Shown: positions 1 to 5,899, counted from the first letter of the stretch. The stretch is DNA of 7,593 nt from a candidate division BRC1 bacterium ADurb.BinA292 (GCA_002068205.1 MVZB01000159.1:1-7593), one strand, 5' to 3'. The notes: a model not told the origin generated them from the letters alone. Program-made: numbers and translations.

Positions 1-231
1 CCAGCCTTCATTGCCGGTATTGTAAGGCGGATCGATGTATATGCACTTAACCTGACCGGCATAATAGGGCAAAAGCGCTTTGAGAGCCAAAAGATTGTCT
101 GCCTGCACCAGAAGATTGCCGCTATTGGGGTCGCCGCAGGAAAGATCTTCGCGTTTTTTAAGGAGGTGGAAGGGCACTTGGCGATGATGATTAACTACGG
201 CTTTTTTCCCGATCCAGTCTAGTGTTGGCAT
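1..231 (-). CDS. Site-specific DNA adenine methyltransferase (type III Mod-like), N-terminal part
   Basis: Seen: an open frame begins at the ATG at 231-229 and runs off the left edge, giving 77 residues. Residues 39-56 (NLLVQADNLLALKALLPY) match the conserved block ahead of motif IV, and residues 66-74 (YIDPPYNTG) contain the catalytic DPPY at 68-71. Known: in beta-class N6-adenine methyltransferases, including type III restriction-modification Mod subunits, DPPY lies near the N-terminus, ahead of the SAM-binding motif, which would be outside the window. The enzyme methylates adenine in a specific DNA site, either paired with a Res helicase-nuclease or as an orphan. A weak ribosome-binding site (AGGG, about nine bases upstream) supports the start. 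A TATACT element at 317-312 could be its promoter. The partner gene cannot be seen, so type III versus orphan is open. It lies on the AT-rich side of the 1.01-kb joint and may not belong to the same genome as the rest. Confidence 0.85.
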   Translation of the reverse strand, partial: MPTLDWIGKKAVVNHHRQVPFHLLKKREDLSCGDPNSGNLLVQADNLLALKALLPYYAGQVKCIYIDPPYNTGNEGW

Positions 232-311
232 TGTGTGACCCTGCTATGTTGATTTGTTTATGCATTTTCGCGCAAAAACGAGAATATTGCAATGATAAAA
301 TCAATAAAACA

Positions 312-335
312 AGTATAGAAGCGATTTAGAAGCGA
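312..335 (-). promoter_or_regulatory. Possible promoter -10 with overlapping direct repeat, upstream of the methyltransferase
   Basis: On the minus strand TATACT (317-312) matches the sigma70 -10 consensus at five of six positions and would place a transcript start about 75 bases before the methyltransferase ATG. No good -35 lies at the usual distance. A 9-bp direct repeat, TAGAAGCGA on the plus strand, occurs at 316-324 and 327-335. Its 11-bp period is close to one helical turn, and it touches the -10, as an operator might. Both elements are seen; the regulatory role is inference. Confidence 0.3.
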
Positions 336-338
336 AAT

Positions 339-368
339 GCCCGAAAAATTTGTGAGAATTTTTCGGGC
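339..368. other. Perfect 12-bp inverted repeat (hairpin)
   Basis: GCCCGAAAAATT (339-350) and AATTTTTCGGGC (357-368) are exact reverse complements separated by six bases. The order is inverted relative to a classical intrinsic terminator: GC pairs are at the base, A/T pairs are near the loop, and no T-run follows on either strand. It could be a weak transcription boundary between the small minus-strand ORF at 393-528 and the methyltransferase gene, or a protein-binding dyad. The structure is certain; its function is not. Confidence 0.55.
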
Positions 369-392
369 GTAAAGTTCTATAAGATTGTTTTA

Positions 393-528
393 TCAGAACA
401 ACTCTTCTGCTTCTTTTAAACCAAACTCTTTAGCCAACATGGCTGCTGCCGTTTTTGTCTTGCCTGGGGCTCGTTTTGCAAATCTGAAGCCTTTGTCTGC
501 GGTCGCAAGAGCGAAAACTGCTTTTCAT
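393..528 (-). pseudogene. Possible small frameshifted ORF, function unknown
   Basis: Seen: a 43-codon open frame (524-393, minus) ends in TGA at 395-393 and encodes a Lys/Ala-rich peptide whose end, AAAMLAKEFGLKEAEELF, looks like an amphipathic helix. The frame has no start codon near its beginning, but an ATG lies just upstream at 528-526 in another frame. Dropping one A from the AAAA run at 525-522 would join them into a 44-residue protein beginning MKAVFALATADKGF. There is no visible ribosome-binding site. It may be a genuine small gene with a sequencing or replication slip, the decayed tail of a larger gene, or chance. I do not recognise the product. The hairpin at 339-368 lies about 25 bases past the stop. 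Confidence 0.3.
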
Positions 529-563
529 CTGTTGTGCAGCTATCTGTTATTTAGCAGTTAATG

Positions 564-572
564 TGTTATAAT
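564..572 (+). promoter_or_regulatory. Extended -10 promoter for the lipoprotein gene
   Basis: TGTTATAAT at 564-572 is a perfect extended -10 (TGnTATAAT), 44 bases ahead of the lipoprotein ATG. A transcript would start near 579, leaving a leader of about 38 bases. No strong -35 is visible at 17 bases, which is usual for extended -10 promoters. Confidence 0.6.
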
Positions 573-605
573 ATCGCCTCAGCTTAAGGCATTTCGTTTA
601 ACTAT

Positions 606-609
606 GGAG
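606..609 (+). promoter_or_regulatory. Ribosome-binding site fixing the lipoprotein start
   Basis: GGAG at 606-609 sits seven bases ahead of the ATG at 617. Together with the signal peptide that begins at that ATG, it fixes the start codon. Confidence 0.65.
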
Positions 610-616
610 ACAAAAC

Positions 617-1013
617 ATGAATAAGAATCTGCTGATTGTATTTGTTTTTTCGCTGGCTTTGCTGGTTGGTTGCGGTGGTGGTGGCGGTGGCAGTAATCCG
701 GCCGGTCCGACAGAAGATCCGCTTACCGATTATCCAACGATTGCGGCTTCTTTTGTTGCTGTAGAGAACCTGATGAAAGACAATGGCGGTGATCCGACTA
801 CCAGAGTTAACCAGTTCATGGCAGAAATATCCGACAGCTTTACCAATGTCAGCGGCCAGGCGAACAAAAAGAATGACCTGCGCGCCGTTACCTTGAGCCG
901 GCTGCAGAGATACAATTTCAATGATTATGTGATGATGCCCATCGGTCATAACGTGATTGATGCCAATACGGTTGAAGTCGCCACGTATATGATGGTCAAT
1001 GTTGTTAAAAAAC
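617..1013 (+). CDS. Secreted lipoprotein, 3'-truncated at a composition break
   Basis: Seen: residues 1-18 are a signal peptide (MNKN, then a hydrophobic stretch to LALLVG) with a type II signal peptidase lipobox; Cys19 is the predicted lipidated residue. A glycine run and a Ser/Asn/Pro-rich linker follow (residues 20-32), then a soluble region to about residue 132. The mature region is rich in Asn, Asp, Val and Thr and contains no motif I recognise. The frame stays open to 1615, but beyond about 1013 it becomes an Arg/Pro/Gly-rich off-frame reading of a GC-rich hydrolase gene, so I end the authentic part here. The promoter at 564-572 and the ribosome-binding site at 606-609 are both good. 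The protein is inferred to be anchored in the outer or cytoplasmic membrane and exported by Sec. Its function is unknown, and its natural C-terminus is missing from this window. Confidence 0.7.
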
Positions 1014-1652
1014 CTGGTGCAGTTGGTGCGCGAGGGGTTCATCGTCTTCTGCCCCGACGCGCGCGGCTTCGGCGAGCGCCAGGAGGCCCGCGTCGAGGGC
1101 GGCCTGCTGGTCTCCTCCTGCCTCGCGATCAACCAGATGGCGCTGCCGCTGGGCCGGACCGTAACCGGGATGTGGGCCTGGGACGTCCATCGACTGGTGG
1201 ATTACATCCTGACCCGGGGGGACTGCCGCGCCGCTCCGCTGGGCTGCATGGGGCTCTCGGGCGGGGGCCTGCAGACGCTGTGGGCCGCCGCGCTGGACGA
1301 CCGGATCGGCTACAGCGTCGTGAGCGGCTATTTCTACGGCTACCGCGAGGCGCTGTTCGACGTTTATGTCCACTGCTCGTGCAACTACGTGCCGGGGCTG
1401 TTCGAAGCGATCGATATGGGCGACCTCGGCGCGCTGATCGCGCCCCGGCCACTGTGCATCGAGACCGGCGCACGCGATCCGCTCAACGGGGCCGGCGGGT
1501 TGAAGAACGTCCGGTCGCAGGTCCGCATCGCGCGTCAGGCCTACCGCATGCTCGGGGCATCGCGGGCGTTGACGCACGCGGTCTTCGACGGCCCGCACCG
1601 CTGGGACGGGACTGAGGCGATCCCCTGGATGAAGCGCGCCGCCGGACTGTGA
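999..1652 (+). pseudogene. Alpha/beta hydrolase (acetyl-xylan-esterase/Abhydrolase_7-like), 5'-truncated
   Basis: Seen: numbering from the ATG at 999, residues 13-27 (GFIVFCPDARGFGER) are the strand-loop typical of dienelactone-hydrolase and acetyl-xylan-esterase-like enzymes. GLSGGG (85-90) is the nucleophile elbow with Ser87. GARDPLN (157-163) supplies a likely acid, Asp160. GPHRWDG (198-204) supplies His200. The triad order Ser-Asp-His is intact and the C-terminus looks complete. Family members usually have well over 100 further N-terminal residues, which are absent here. The ATG at 999 lies in DNA that also reads as lipoprotein, and no ribosome-binding site precedes it, so it is not a believable native start; authentic hydrolase sequence probably begins near 1014. 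Known: this family deacetylates or hydrolyses carbohydrate esters and other small esters. Substrate and localisation cannot be told because the N-terminus is missing. In the source genome the gene may be intact, with the break an assembly artefact. Confidence 0.8.
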
Positions 1653-1737
1653 GCCCCTCACCGGACGTGATCTTTCATTCGGCGGCTGTTAAAGTGAGGA
1701 CCCCGGGATTTCCCCACAGCCAGCCGAAAGCAGCCCC

Positions 1738-2301
1738 ATGCGCGCCTTCACCCTGATCGAACTGCTGATCGTCGTCGCGATCATCGCGATTCTGGCGGCG
1801 ATCGCCGTGCCCAACTTCCTGGAGGCGCAGACCCGCTCCAAGGTCAGCCGGATGAAGGCCGACCTCCGCACGCTGGCGACGGCGGTCGAGGCCTACGCCG
1901 TCGACAACAACGCCTATCCGCCGCATCGCGCCGACGACGGCGGCGAGATCGGCTACCCCGAGCGCTACGTTCCGCTGACGACCCCGGTGGCCTACATCGC
2001 GTCGATCCCGGCGCGCGACGTCTTCCACCGGGAGGACGTGACCGGCCAGGGGGGCTCGCTGGAATGGGTCTCCTGGACGAACATCGATAATTTTCCGGCG
2101 ACGCACGCGCTCGATCCGGCGCGCGATACGCACCGCTGGATGCTGCGCAGTCGCGGCCCCGACGGCCTGAGCGAAGCCAACGACGTGCGCAACGCGTTTC
2201 TGGTCTTCGGCCTGGCGCTGGGACCGTCGATGCTTTACGACCCGACCAATGGCACCGTCTCGCGCGGCGATATCGTCCGCACCGCGATCCTGTCGCCCTG
2301 A
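1738..2301 (+). CDS. Type II secretion / type IV pilus-like pseudopilin
   Basis: Seen: 187 residues starting with a class III prepilin signal. After the short MRA leader comes FTLIELLIVVAIIAILAAIA, a hydrophobic alpha1-N helix with the conserved Glu at mature position 5, followed by VPNFLEAQTRSKVSR and an amphipathic helix (residues 34-55) ending at DNNAYP. The C-terminal part carries SRGPDG (138-143) and YDPTNGTVSRGDI (171-183), a signature I associate with pseudopilins abundant in PVC-type and candidate phyla. Known: prepilin peptidase cleaves before Phe and N-methylates it; the pilin then assembles into a pseudopilus or pilus in the envelope. Odd points: the residue before the cleavage site is Ala rather than the usual Gly, and there is no clear ribosome-binding site, so the start is chosen from the leader. 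No secretion genes are adjacent, which fits the many solitary pilin-like genes of such genomes. The gene converges on rlmI with 16 bp between stops and no convincing terminator. Confidence 0.9.
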   Translation: MRAFTLIELLIVVAIIAILAAIAVPNFLEAQTRSKVSRMKADLRTLATAVEAYAVDNNAYPPHRADDGGEIGYPERYVPLTTPVAYIASIPARDVFHREDVTGQGGSLEWVSWTNIDNFPATHALDPARDTHRWMLRSRGPDGLSEANDVRNAFLVFGLALGPSMLYDPTNGTVSRGDIVRTAILSP

Positions 2302-2317
2302 CGGCAGGGTGGGAACA

Positions 2318-3535
2318 TCACCCGGCCCGCAGCAGCAGCCCTTTTAAATACGACGCCTCGGGGAAGCTGAGCAGGACGGGGTGATCGGGCGCCTGCGTGA
2401 ACCGCTCGACTATCTGCGCGTCGCGGCCGGCATCGAGCGCCGCGCTGAAGACGATCTTCTGAAACAATTCGGCTGAGATCTGGCCGGAGCACGAAAACGT
2501 CGCCAGCAACCCGCCCGGGCGCAGCAGCTTCAACGCGAGCATGCTCAGGTCCTTGTAGGCCCGCGCGGCGCGGTCGACGTGCGCGGCCGACTGCGCCAGC
2601 CGGGGCGGGTCGAGCACGATCAGATCGAATCGCCGCGCGCGATCGCGCAGGCCGCGCAGCGCCTCAAAAACGTTGGCGCAGTGGAAATCGTCGTCGTTCG
2701 GCGCGAAGCCGTTCAGTTCAAGATTGCGCCGCGCCGTCGCGAGCGCTTCGGCCGAGCTGTCGATGTTCAGCACACCGGCGGCGCCCGCCGCGAGCAGATG
2801 CAGCGCGAACGCGCCGGTGTAGGCGAAGGCATTGAGACATTGCGCCCCCGGGCCGAGCGCGGCGCACCAGCGGCCGACGCGTCGGCGGTTGATCGCCTGG
2901 TCCAGATACGCGCCGGTCTTGTGCCCGCGCCGCAAGTCGACGATCTGGCGCAGCGGACGGTCGTCGAACGCCGATTCAACAAACGTCAACTCAGCGGGCG
3001 GCTCCTCCCCCGCCAAGAGTCCCGTGGCGGGCGCCAGACCCTCCTTCTCCCGAACATCGACGTCGCTCCGCTCGAACACGCCGCGCGCGCCGGTCAGTTC
3101 CCGGGCGACCCGGGCAAGCTGCTGCTTGCGCGTCTCGATGCCGAGCGTCAGCGCCTGCACAACCAGCCAGTCGCCGTAACGGTCGAGGATCAGACCAGGC
3201 AGCCCGTCGGATTCGGAGTAGACGAGACGACCGGCCCCATCGGGCGGGATCACGCGGCCGGCGCATGCGCGCCCGATCCGGCCGCGCCAGAACGCATCGT
3301 CGATGGCCTCGGCCGCGTCCCACGTCAGCAGCCGGATCATGATCTGCGAGCGGCGATTGAGGTAACCGCGCGCGAGAAACTCGCCGCCGGCGCTTAACAG
3401 ATCGACCAGGCCGCCATCCTCGGCCGCGTCGTCGATCCGCGCCAGCGCGCCCGAGAACACCCACGGATGGCGCTGGCGGACCGGCTTGTCGCGGTCGGGG
3501 CGGAGTGTAGCGCGGGGATGGAGCGGAGACGTCAT
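2318..3535 (-). CDS. rlmI: RlmI-type 23S rRNA (cytosine-5)-methyltransferase
   Basis: Seen: 405 residues, close to the 396 of E. coli RlmI. Residues 1-75 form a PUA-like RNA-binding domain (HPWVFSGAL at 23-31). Residues 107-125 hold SESDGLPGLILDRYGDWLV, the family's linker domain. GHKTGAYLDQ (204-213) is the family hallmark. The SAM-binding motif is at 235-243 (NAFAYTGAF), the DPP motif at 309-311, and FSCSG (347-351) carries Cys349, the expected catalytic nucleophile. Known: the family makes 5-methylcytidine in 23S rRNA (m5C1962 in E. coli) in the cytoplasm. The frame is open 133 codons further upstream, but that stretch is shadow coding over the nucleotidyltransferase gene; the start at 3535 gives the normal family N-terminus. 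Its ATG overlaps the upstream gene's TGA (ATGA), which suggests translational coupling and replaces a missing ribosome-binding site. The exact rRNA site is inferred from the family, and close paralogues modify other sites. Confidence 0.9.
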   Translation of the reverse strand: MTSPLHPRATLRPDRDKPVRQRHPWVFSGALARIDDAAEDGGLVDLLSAGGEFLARGYLNRRSQIMIRLLTWDAAEAIDDAFWRGRIGRACAGRVIPPDGAGRLVYSESDGLPGLILDRYGDWLVVQALTLGIETRKQQLARVARELTGARGVFERSDVDVREKEGLAPATGLLAGEEPPAELTFVESAFDDRPLRQIVDLRRGHKTGAYLDQAINRRRVGRWCAALGPGAQCLNAFAYTGAFALHLLAAGAAGVLNIDSSAEALATARRNLELNGFAPNDDDFHCANVFEALRGLRDRARRFDLIVLDPPRLAQSAAHVDRAARAYKDLSMLALKLLRPGGLLATFSCSGQISAELFQKIVFSAALDAGRDAQIVERFTQAPDHPVLLSFPEASYLKGLLLRAG

Positions 3536-4026
3536 CGGGGCCGGAGGACCGTCAGCGGAGATTGGCCCACAGGATCGCCGGTTGCGGCCGCTGATGCAAA
3601 GGGAATCGCCGCCGGGTCGTGTCGCCCCATGCGCGCAGCTTGCCGCAACGTGTCGTGCAGCGAGGCGACCCGCATCAGGATGCCATGCACGTTGGCCGGC
3701 ACCGCGCGCGACGCGAATTCGCCACAAAAAGCCTCCGTCGAGAGTTGAAGGACGACCTGGGAGCGACCTTTGAAATGGATCGACCATGGCTGGTGATCGG
3801 CGCGGAACCCCGCGTCCTCGAGCGCCCGGGTCGCGCGCTCGACCGCATCGGTCGCGACGACAAAGTCCACGTCTTGCGTTACGACCGGTTCCTTCGCCCA
3901 ACGGTTGACCGCAATGCCGCCGATCGCACACCACAGGAGGTCGGCCCGCTCGCGGCAGTCCACGAGCCGCATGACATCGTCCGTTCCGCCGGCGGTCTGC
4001 CAGTCGCAGAATTGTTTGGCGTTCAT
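3532..4026 (-). pseudogene. Nucleotidyltransferase-fold protein, C-terminal frameshift
   Basis: Seen: 164 residues from the ATG at 4026. IGGIAVNRW (35-43) and QDVDFVV (51-57, with Asp52 and Asp54) are the Gly-rich and metal-binding motifs of MNT/AbiEii-like nucleotidyltransferases. The match continues through FASRAVPANVHGILMRVASL to DTLR (125-128). After Arg128 (about 3643) the frame gives QAARMGRHDPAAI, whereas the next frame gives GKLRAWGDTTRRR, the form expected for this family (DTLRGK.RAW.D..RR). A net one-base gain or two-base loss is therefore likely. The helical region usually following (..KDLADIARL..) is not found in either frame, so the tail also looks lost. Known: such proteins transfer nucleotides to tRNAs or proteins, often as the toxin side of toxin-antitoxin pairs, but many are solitary. 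No partner antitoxin is visible. Against simple decay, the present stop overlaps the rlmI start as ATGA, so the shortened frame may still be translated and coupled. Confidence 0.7.
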
Positions 4027-4113
4027 CACCCGCACCTGTTCGCGAATTGCAGGATTGACGGGCCCCGGTGCCGATTGGGAAGCGGCGGGGGCGCCGACGT
4101 CCCGGTTTCTCCC

Positions 4114-4142
4114 TTGTTCCGCCCCGCCGCCGACCGTAAAAT
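4114..4142 (+). promoter_or_regulatory. Possible miaB promoter, near-leaderless
   Basis: TTGTTC (4114-4119) and TAAAAT (4137-4142) are 17 bases apart in the divergent gap between the nucleotidyltransferase and miaB. The -10 matches at five of six positions, the -35 at only three. If used, transcription would start near 4149, leaving almost no leader before the ATG at 4153 and excluding the ATG at 4141. This fits the lack of a visible ribosome-binding site, but the promoter is weakly supported. Confidence 0.3.
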
Positions 4143-4152
4143 GTTGCCCGCG

Positions 4153-5505
4153 ATGACTCGGACCTATCACATCACCACCTTCGGCTGCCAGATGAACGCC
4201 TATGACTCGGACGTCATGGAAGGGATCATGACGGCCAAGGGCTGGACGCGCGCCGACCGCGAGGAAGAGGCCGACGTCATCCTCTACAACACCTGCGTCG
4301 TGCGCGATCACGCCGAGCAGCGCGCCCTCGCCCGGCTCGACCAACTGGCCCGGCTCAAGCGCGAGCGTCCCGACCGCATCATCGGCGTGACCGGCTGCAT
4401 GGCGCAGAAGGAAGCCGAGGCGCTCCACGAACGGCTCCCCCATGTCGATCTGGTCCTCGGCACGCGCGCCATCGCGCGGCTGAGCCCGCTGCTCGACCGC
4501 GTGATCGCGACGGGGACCCCGCAGGCCTGCACCGAAATCCTCGACGACGGCTACCCGGCCGACGTGGTGCCGGTCCGCCAGCGCCCGCTCAAGGCGCTGG
4601 TCAACATCATCTTCGGCTGCAACAAGAACTGCTCCTACTGCATCGTGCCGCGCACGCGCGGGCGCGAGGTCAGCCGGCCGTGGCGCGACATCGTCGAGGA
4701 GGCGCGCCGGCTCCGCGCGCATCAGTATCGCGAGATCACGCTCGTCGGCCAGAACGTCAACAGCTACCGCCAGGCGGGCGAGGGAACGCGCAGTTTCGGC
4801 AACCTGCTGCGCCGCGTCGGCGAGGCCGCCGGCGGCGCCGATCCCGATGCCGCCTGGATTCGCTACATCACCTCGCACCCGCGCGACTGCAACGCGGCGC
4901 ACATCCGCGCCGTCGCCGAGACCCCCAACGTCTGCGAGAACTTTCATCTGCCGGTCCAGGCCGGCGCCAACCGCGTCCTGCGCCGCATGCGCCGCTCCTA
5001 CACGCGCGAGCGTTACCTGGAGTTGATCGACGAGGTGCGCGCCGCCGTCCCCGACGCGACGCTGACGACCGACATCATCGTCGGCTTCCCCGGCGAGACG
5101 CCGGATGAATTCGATCAGACGCTCGACCTCGTCCGCCGCGTCCGCTTCGACTCGGCCTATATGTATATGTATTCCACGCGGCCCGGCACGCCCGCCGCCG
5201 AGGAGTTCAAGGACCACATCCCGCTGGCGGAGAAGAAGGCGCGCCTCGCCGCCCTGATCGCGCTCCAGGAGCAGATCAGCCTGGAGCTCAACCGCGCGGC
5301 GATCGGCCGACGCTTCGCCGTGCTGATCGAGGACGTCGCTCCGCGCACGCCGGGCGATCTGCTGGCGCGCACCCGCGGCGACAAGATGGTTATCCTGCCC
5401 GGCCCGCGCGAGTGGGTCGGCCGGTTCGCCGAAGTCGAAGTCCACGATGCCAACGGCCACACGCTCTTCGCCCGCCCGGTCGCCGTCGCGCGGGCCGCCG
5501 CCTGA
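4153..5505 (+). CDS. miaB: MiaB, tRNA 2-methylthio-N6-isopentenyladenosine-37 synthase
   Basis: Seen: 450 residues with all three family domains. The N-terminal UPF0004 domain has its three cluster ligands at Cys12 (FGCQMN), Cys48 (YNTCVVRD) and Cys82 (TGCMAQ). The radical-SAM domain has CxxxCxxC at Cys156, Cys160 and Cys163 (FGCNKNCSYCIVPRTRG). GFPGET is at 311-316, YSTRPGTPAA at 340-349, and a TRAM domain covers about 381-443. Known: MiaB adds a methylthio group to C2 of i6A37 in tRNAs reading UNN codons, using two 4Fe-4S clusters and SAM in the cytoplasm. YNTCVVRDHAEQ and the overall length favour MiaB over MtaB or RimO. An in-frame ATG at 4141 would add four residues; 4153 gives the usual MiaB N-terminus. 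The conserved LPVQSGS loop reads LPVQAGA (266-272), a minor departure. The gene is divergent from the nucleotidyltransferase-rlmI pair and followed by a long non-coding stretch. No iron-sulfur or miaA gene is adjacent. Confidence 0.96.
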   Translation: MTRTYHITTFGCQMNAYDSDVMEGIMTAKGWTRADREEEADVILYNTCVVRDHAEQRALARLDQLARLKRERPDRIIGVTGCMAQKEAEALHERLPHVDLVLGTRAIARLSPLLDRVIATGTPQACTEILDDGYPADVVPVRQRPLKALVNIIFGCNKNCSYCIVPRTRGREVSRPWRDIVEEARRLRAHQYREITLVGQNVNSYRQAGEGTRSFGNLLRRVGEAAGGADPDAAWIRYITSHPRDCNAAHIRAVAETPNVCENFHLPVQAGANRVLRRMRRSYTRERYLELIDEVRAAVPDATLTTDIIVGFPGETPDEFDQTLDLVRRVRFDSAYMYMYSTRPGTPAAEEFKDHIPLAEKKARLAALIALQEQISLELNRAAIGRRFAVLIEDVAPRTPGDLLARTRGDKMVILPGPREWVGRFAEVEVHDANGHTLFARPVAVARAAA

Positions 5506-5613
5506 ACGATCCAGCCCAACCCGGCTTGCCTCGCCGCGCCGTCGCCGCCGCCCCGACATCTGCGACCCTCGTTTCTCGTCCGCGTGATCACCCCCAACGG
5601 CCCGCTCAAAGTT

Positions 5614-5657
5614 TCGGCTCTCGGCTCTCGGCTCTCGTCCCTCGTCCTCGGCTCTCG
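5614..5657. repeat. Tandem 7-bp repeat (TCGGCTC)
   Basis: TCGGCTC occurs three times in direct succession (5614-5634), followed after a short CT-rich interruption by a fourth copy at 5648-5654. The last tandem copy and the fourth copy are each followed by TCG. The array is flanked by GTTTCG on the left and CGAAAAC on the right, a rough inverted pair. It is non-coding. Similar runs are, from memory, common between genes of GC-rich environmental bacteria. Confidence 0.75.
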
Positions 5658-5723
5658 AAAACCTGCCTCTTGTCGCTTCGCTGCGAACCGCAGCTACATG
5701 AAGAACTCGTATTCGCCATCGAA

Positions 5724-5757
5724 ATCCGTCCGATCCGTCCGATCCGTCGGATCGGAC
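5724..5757. repeat. Tandem 9-bp repeat ending in a palindrome
   Basis: ATCCGTCCG is repeated at 5724-5732 and 5733-5741, with a third copy differing at one base at 5742-5750. The end of the array forms an exact dyad: GTCCGATCCG (5737-5746) and CGGATCGGAC (5748-5757) around a single T. The palindrome could be a protein-binding site or simply repeat expansion with an inverted unit. Confidence 0.75.
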
Positions 5758-5771
5758 CGACGACGTTCAAC

Positions 5772-5800
5772 CACGAGGACGACTACGGTCACGAGGACGA
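5772..5800. repeat. Direct repeat CACGAGGACGA, two copies
   Basis: CACGAGGACGA occurs at 5772-5782 and 5790-5800, seven bases apart, just after TTCAAC. It resembles the degenerate 'AACCACGAGGACACGA'-style intergenic repeats I remember from Planctomycetes and Verrucomicrobia; that link is from memory, not a search. Confidence 0.5.
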
Positions 5801-5841
5801 GAGACGACGCGGCCACGGGTCGTTGAATGGCTTACAAAAGA

Positions 5842-5878
5842 AAAACCCGGCCTGACGCCGAAGCGTCATCCGGGTTTT
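5842..5878 (-). terminator. Bidirectional intrinsic terminator of the H1-like gene
   Basis: AAAACCCGG (5842-5850) pairs with CCGGGTTTT (5870-5878). Inside, TGACGC (5853-5858) pairs with GCGTCA (5863-5868), with a small internal loop between the two stems. Read on the minus strand the apical loop is C(TTCG)G, a stabilising UUCG tetraloop, and the stem ends in TTTTT, C, TTTT. That makes it a strong terminator for the H1-like transcript. On the plus strand the loop is CGAA and only four Ts follow, so it may stop miaB transcripts more weakly. Confidence 0.88.
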
Positions 5879-5899
5879 CATGATCGGTTGCTCCACCGG

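Noticed and set aside
1014..1615. Continuation of the lipoprotein frame beyond the joint
   Set aside because: The translation turns into Arg/Pro/Gly-rich sequence with no resemblance to the first part, while another frame over the same bases encodes a recognisable hydrolase with a full catalytic triad.
2307..2323. Hairpin GGGTG / CACCC between the convergent pseudopilin and rlmI
   Set aside because: The stem is only five pairs, it runs into the rlmI stop codon, and no T-run follows on either strand, so it is not a convincing terminator.
2579..3397. Long plus-strand open frame opposite rlmI
   Set aside because: It is the antisense shadow of rlmI in GC-rich DNA; rlmI shows all family motifs.
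3536..3934. 133-codon upstream extension of the rlmI frame
   Set aside because: It lies antiparallel in sense only to the frame of the nucleotidyltransferase, has out-of-frame composition, and the RlmI family N-terminus begins at 3535.
4027..5559. Long minus-strand open frame opposite miaB, continuous with the nucleotidyltransferase
   Set aside because: It is an Asp/Arg/Ala-rich shadow of the miaB codons; miaB has all domains and ligands, and the nucleotidyltransferase motifs start only after the ATG at 4026.
5614..5800. Possible CRISPR array
   Set aside because: The repeat units are only 7-11 bases, in direct tandem or unevenly spaced, with no 25-40-base spacers and no cas genes.
5412..5855. 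Plus-strand open frame after miaB
   Set aside because: It overlaps the miaB end, reads through the repeats as repetitive peptide, and ends inside the terminator.
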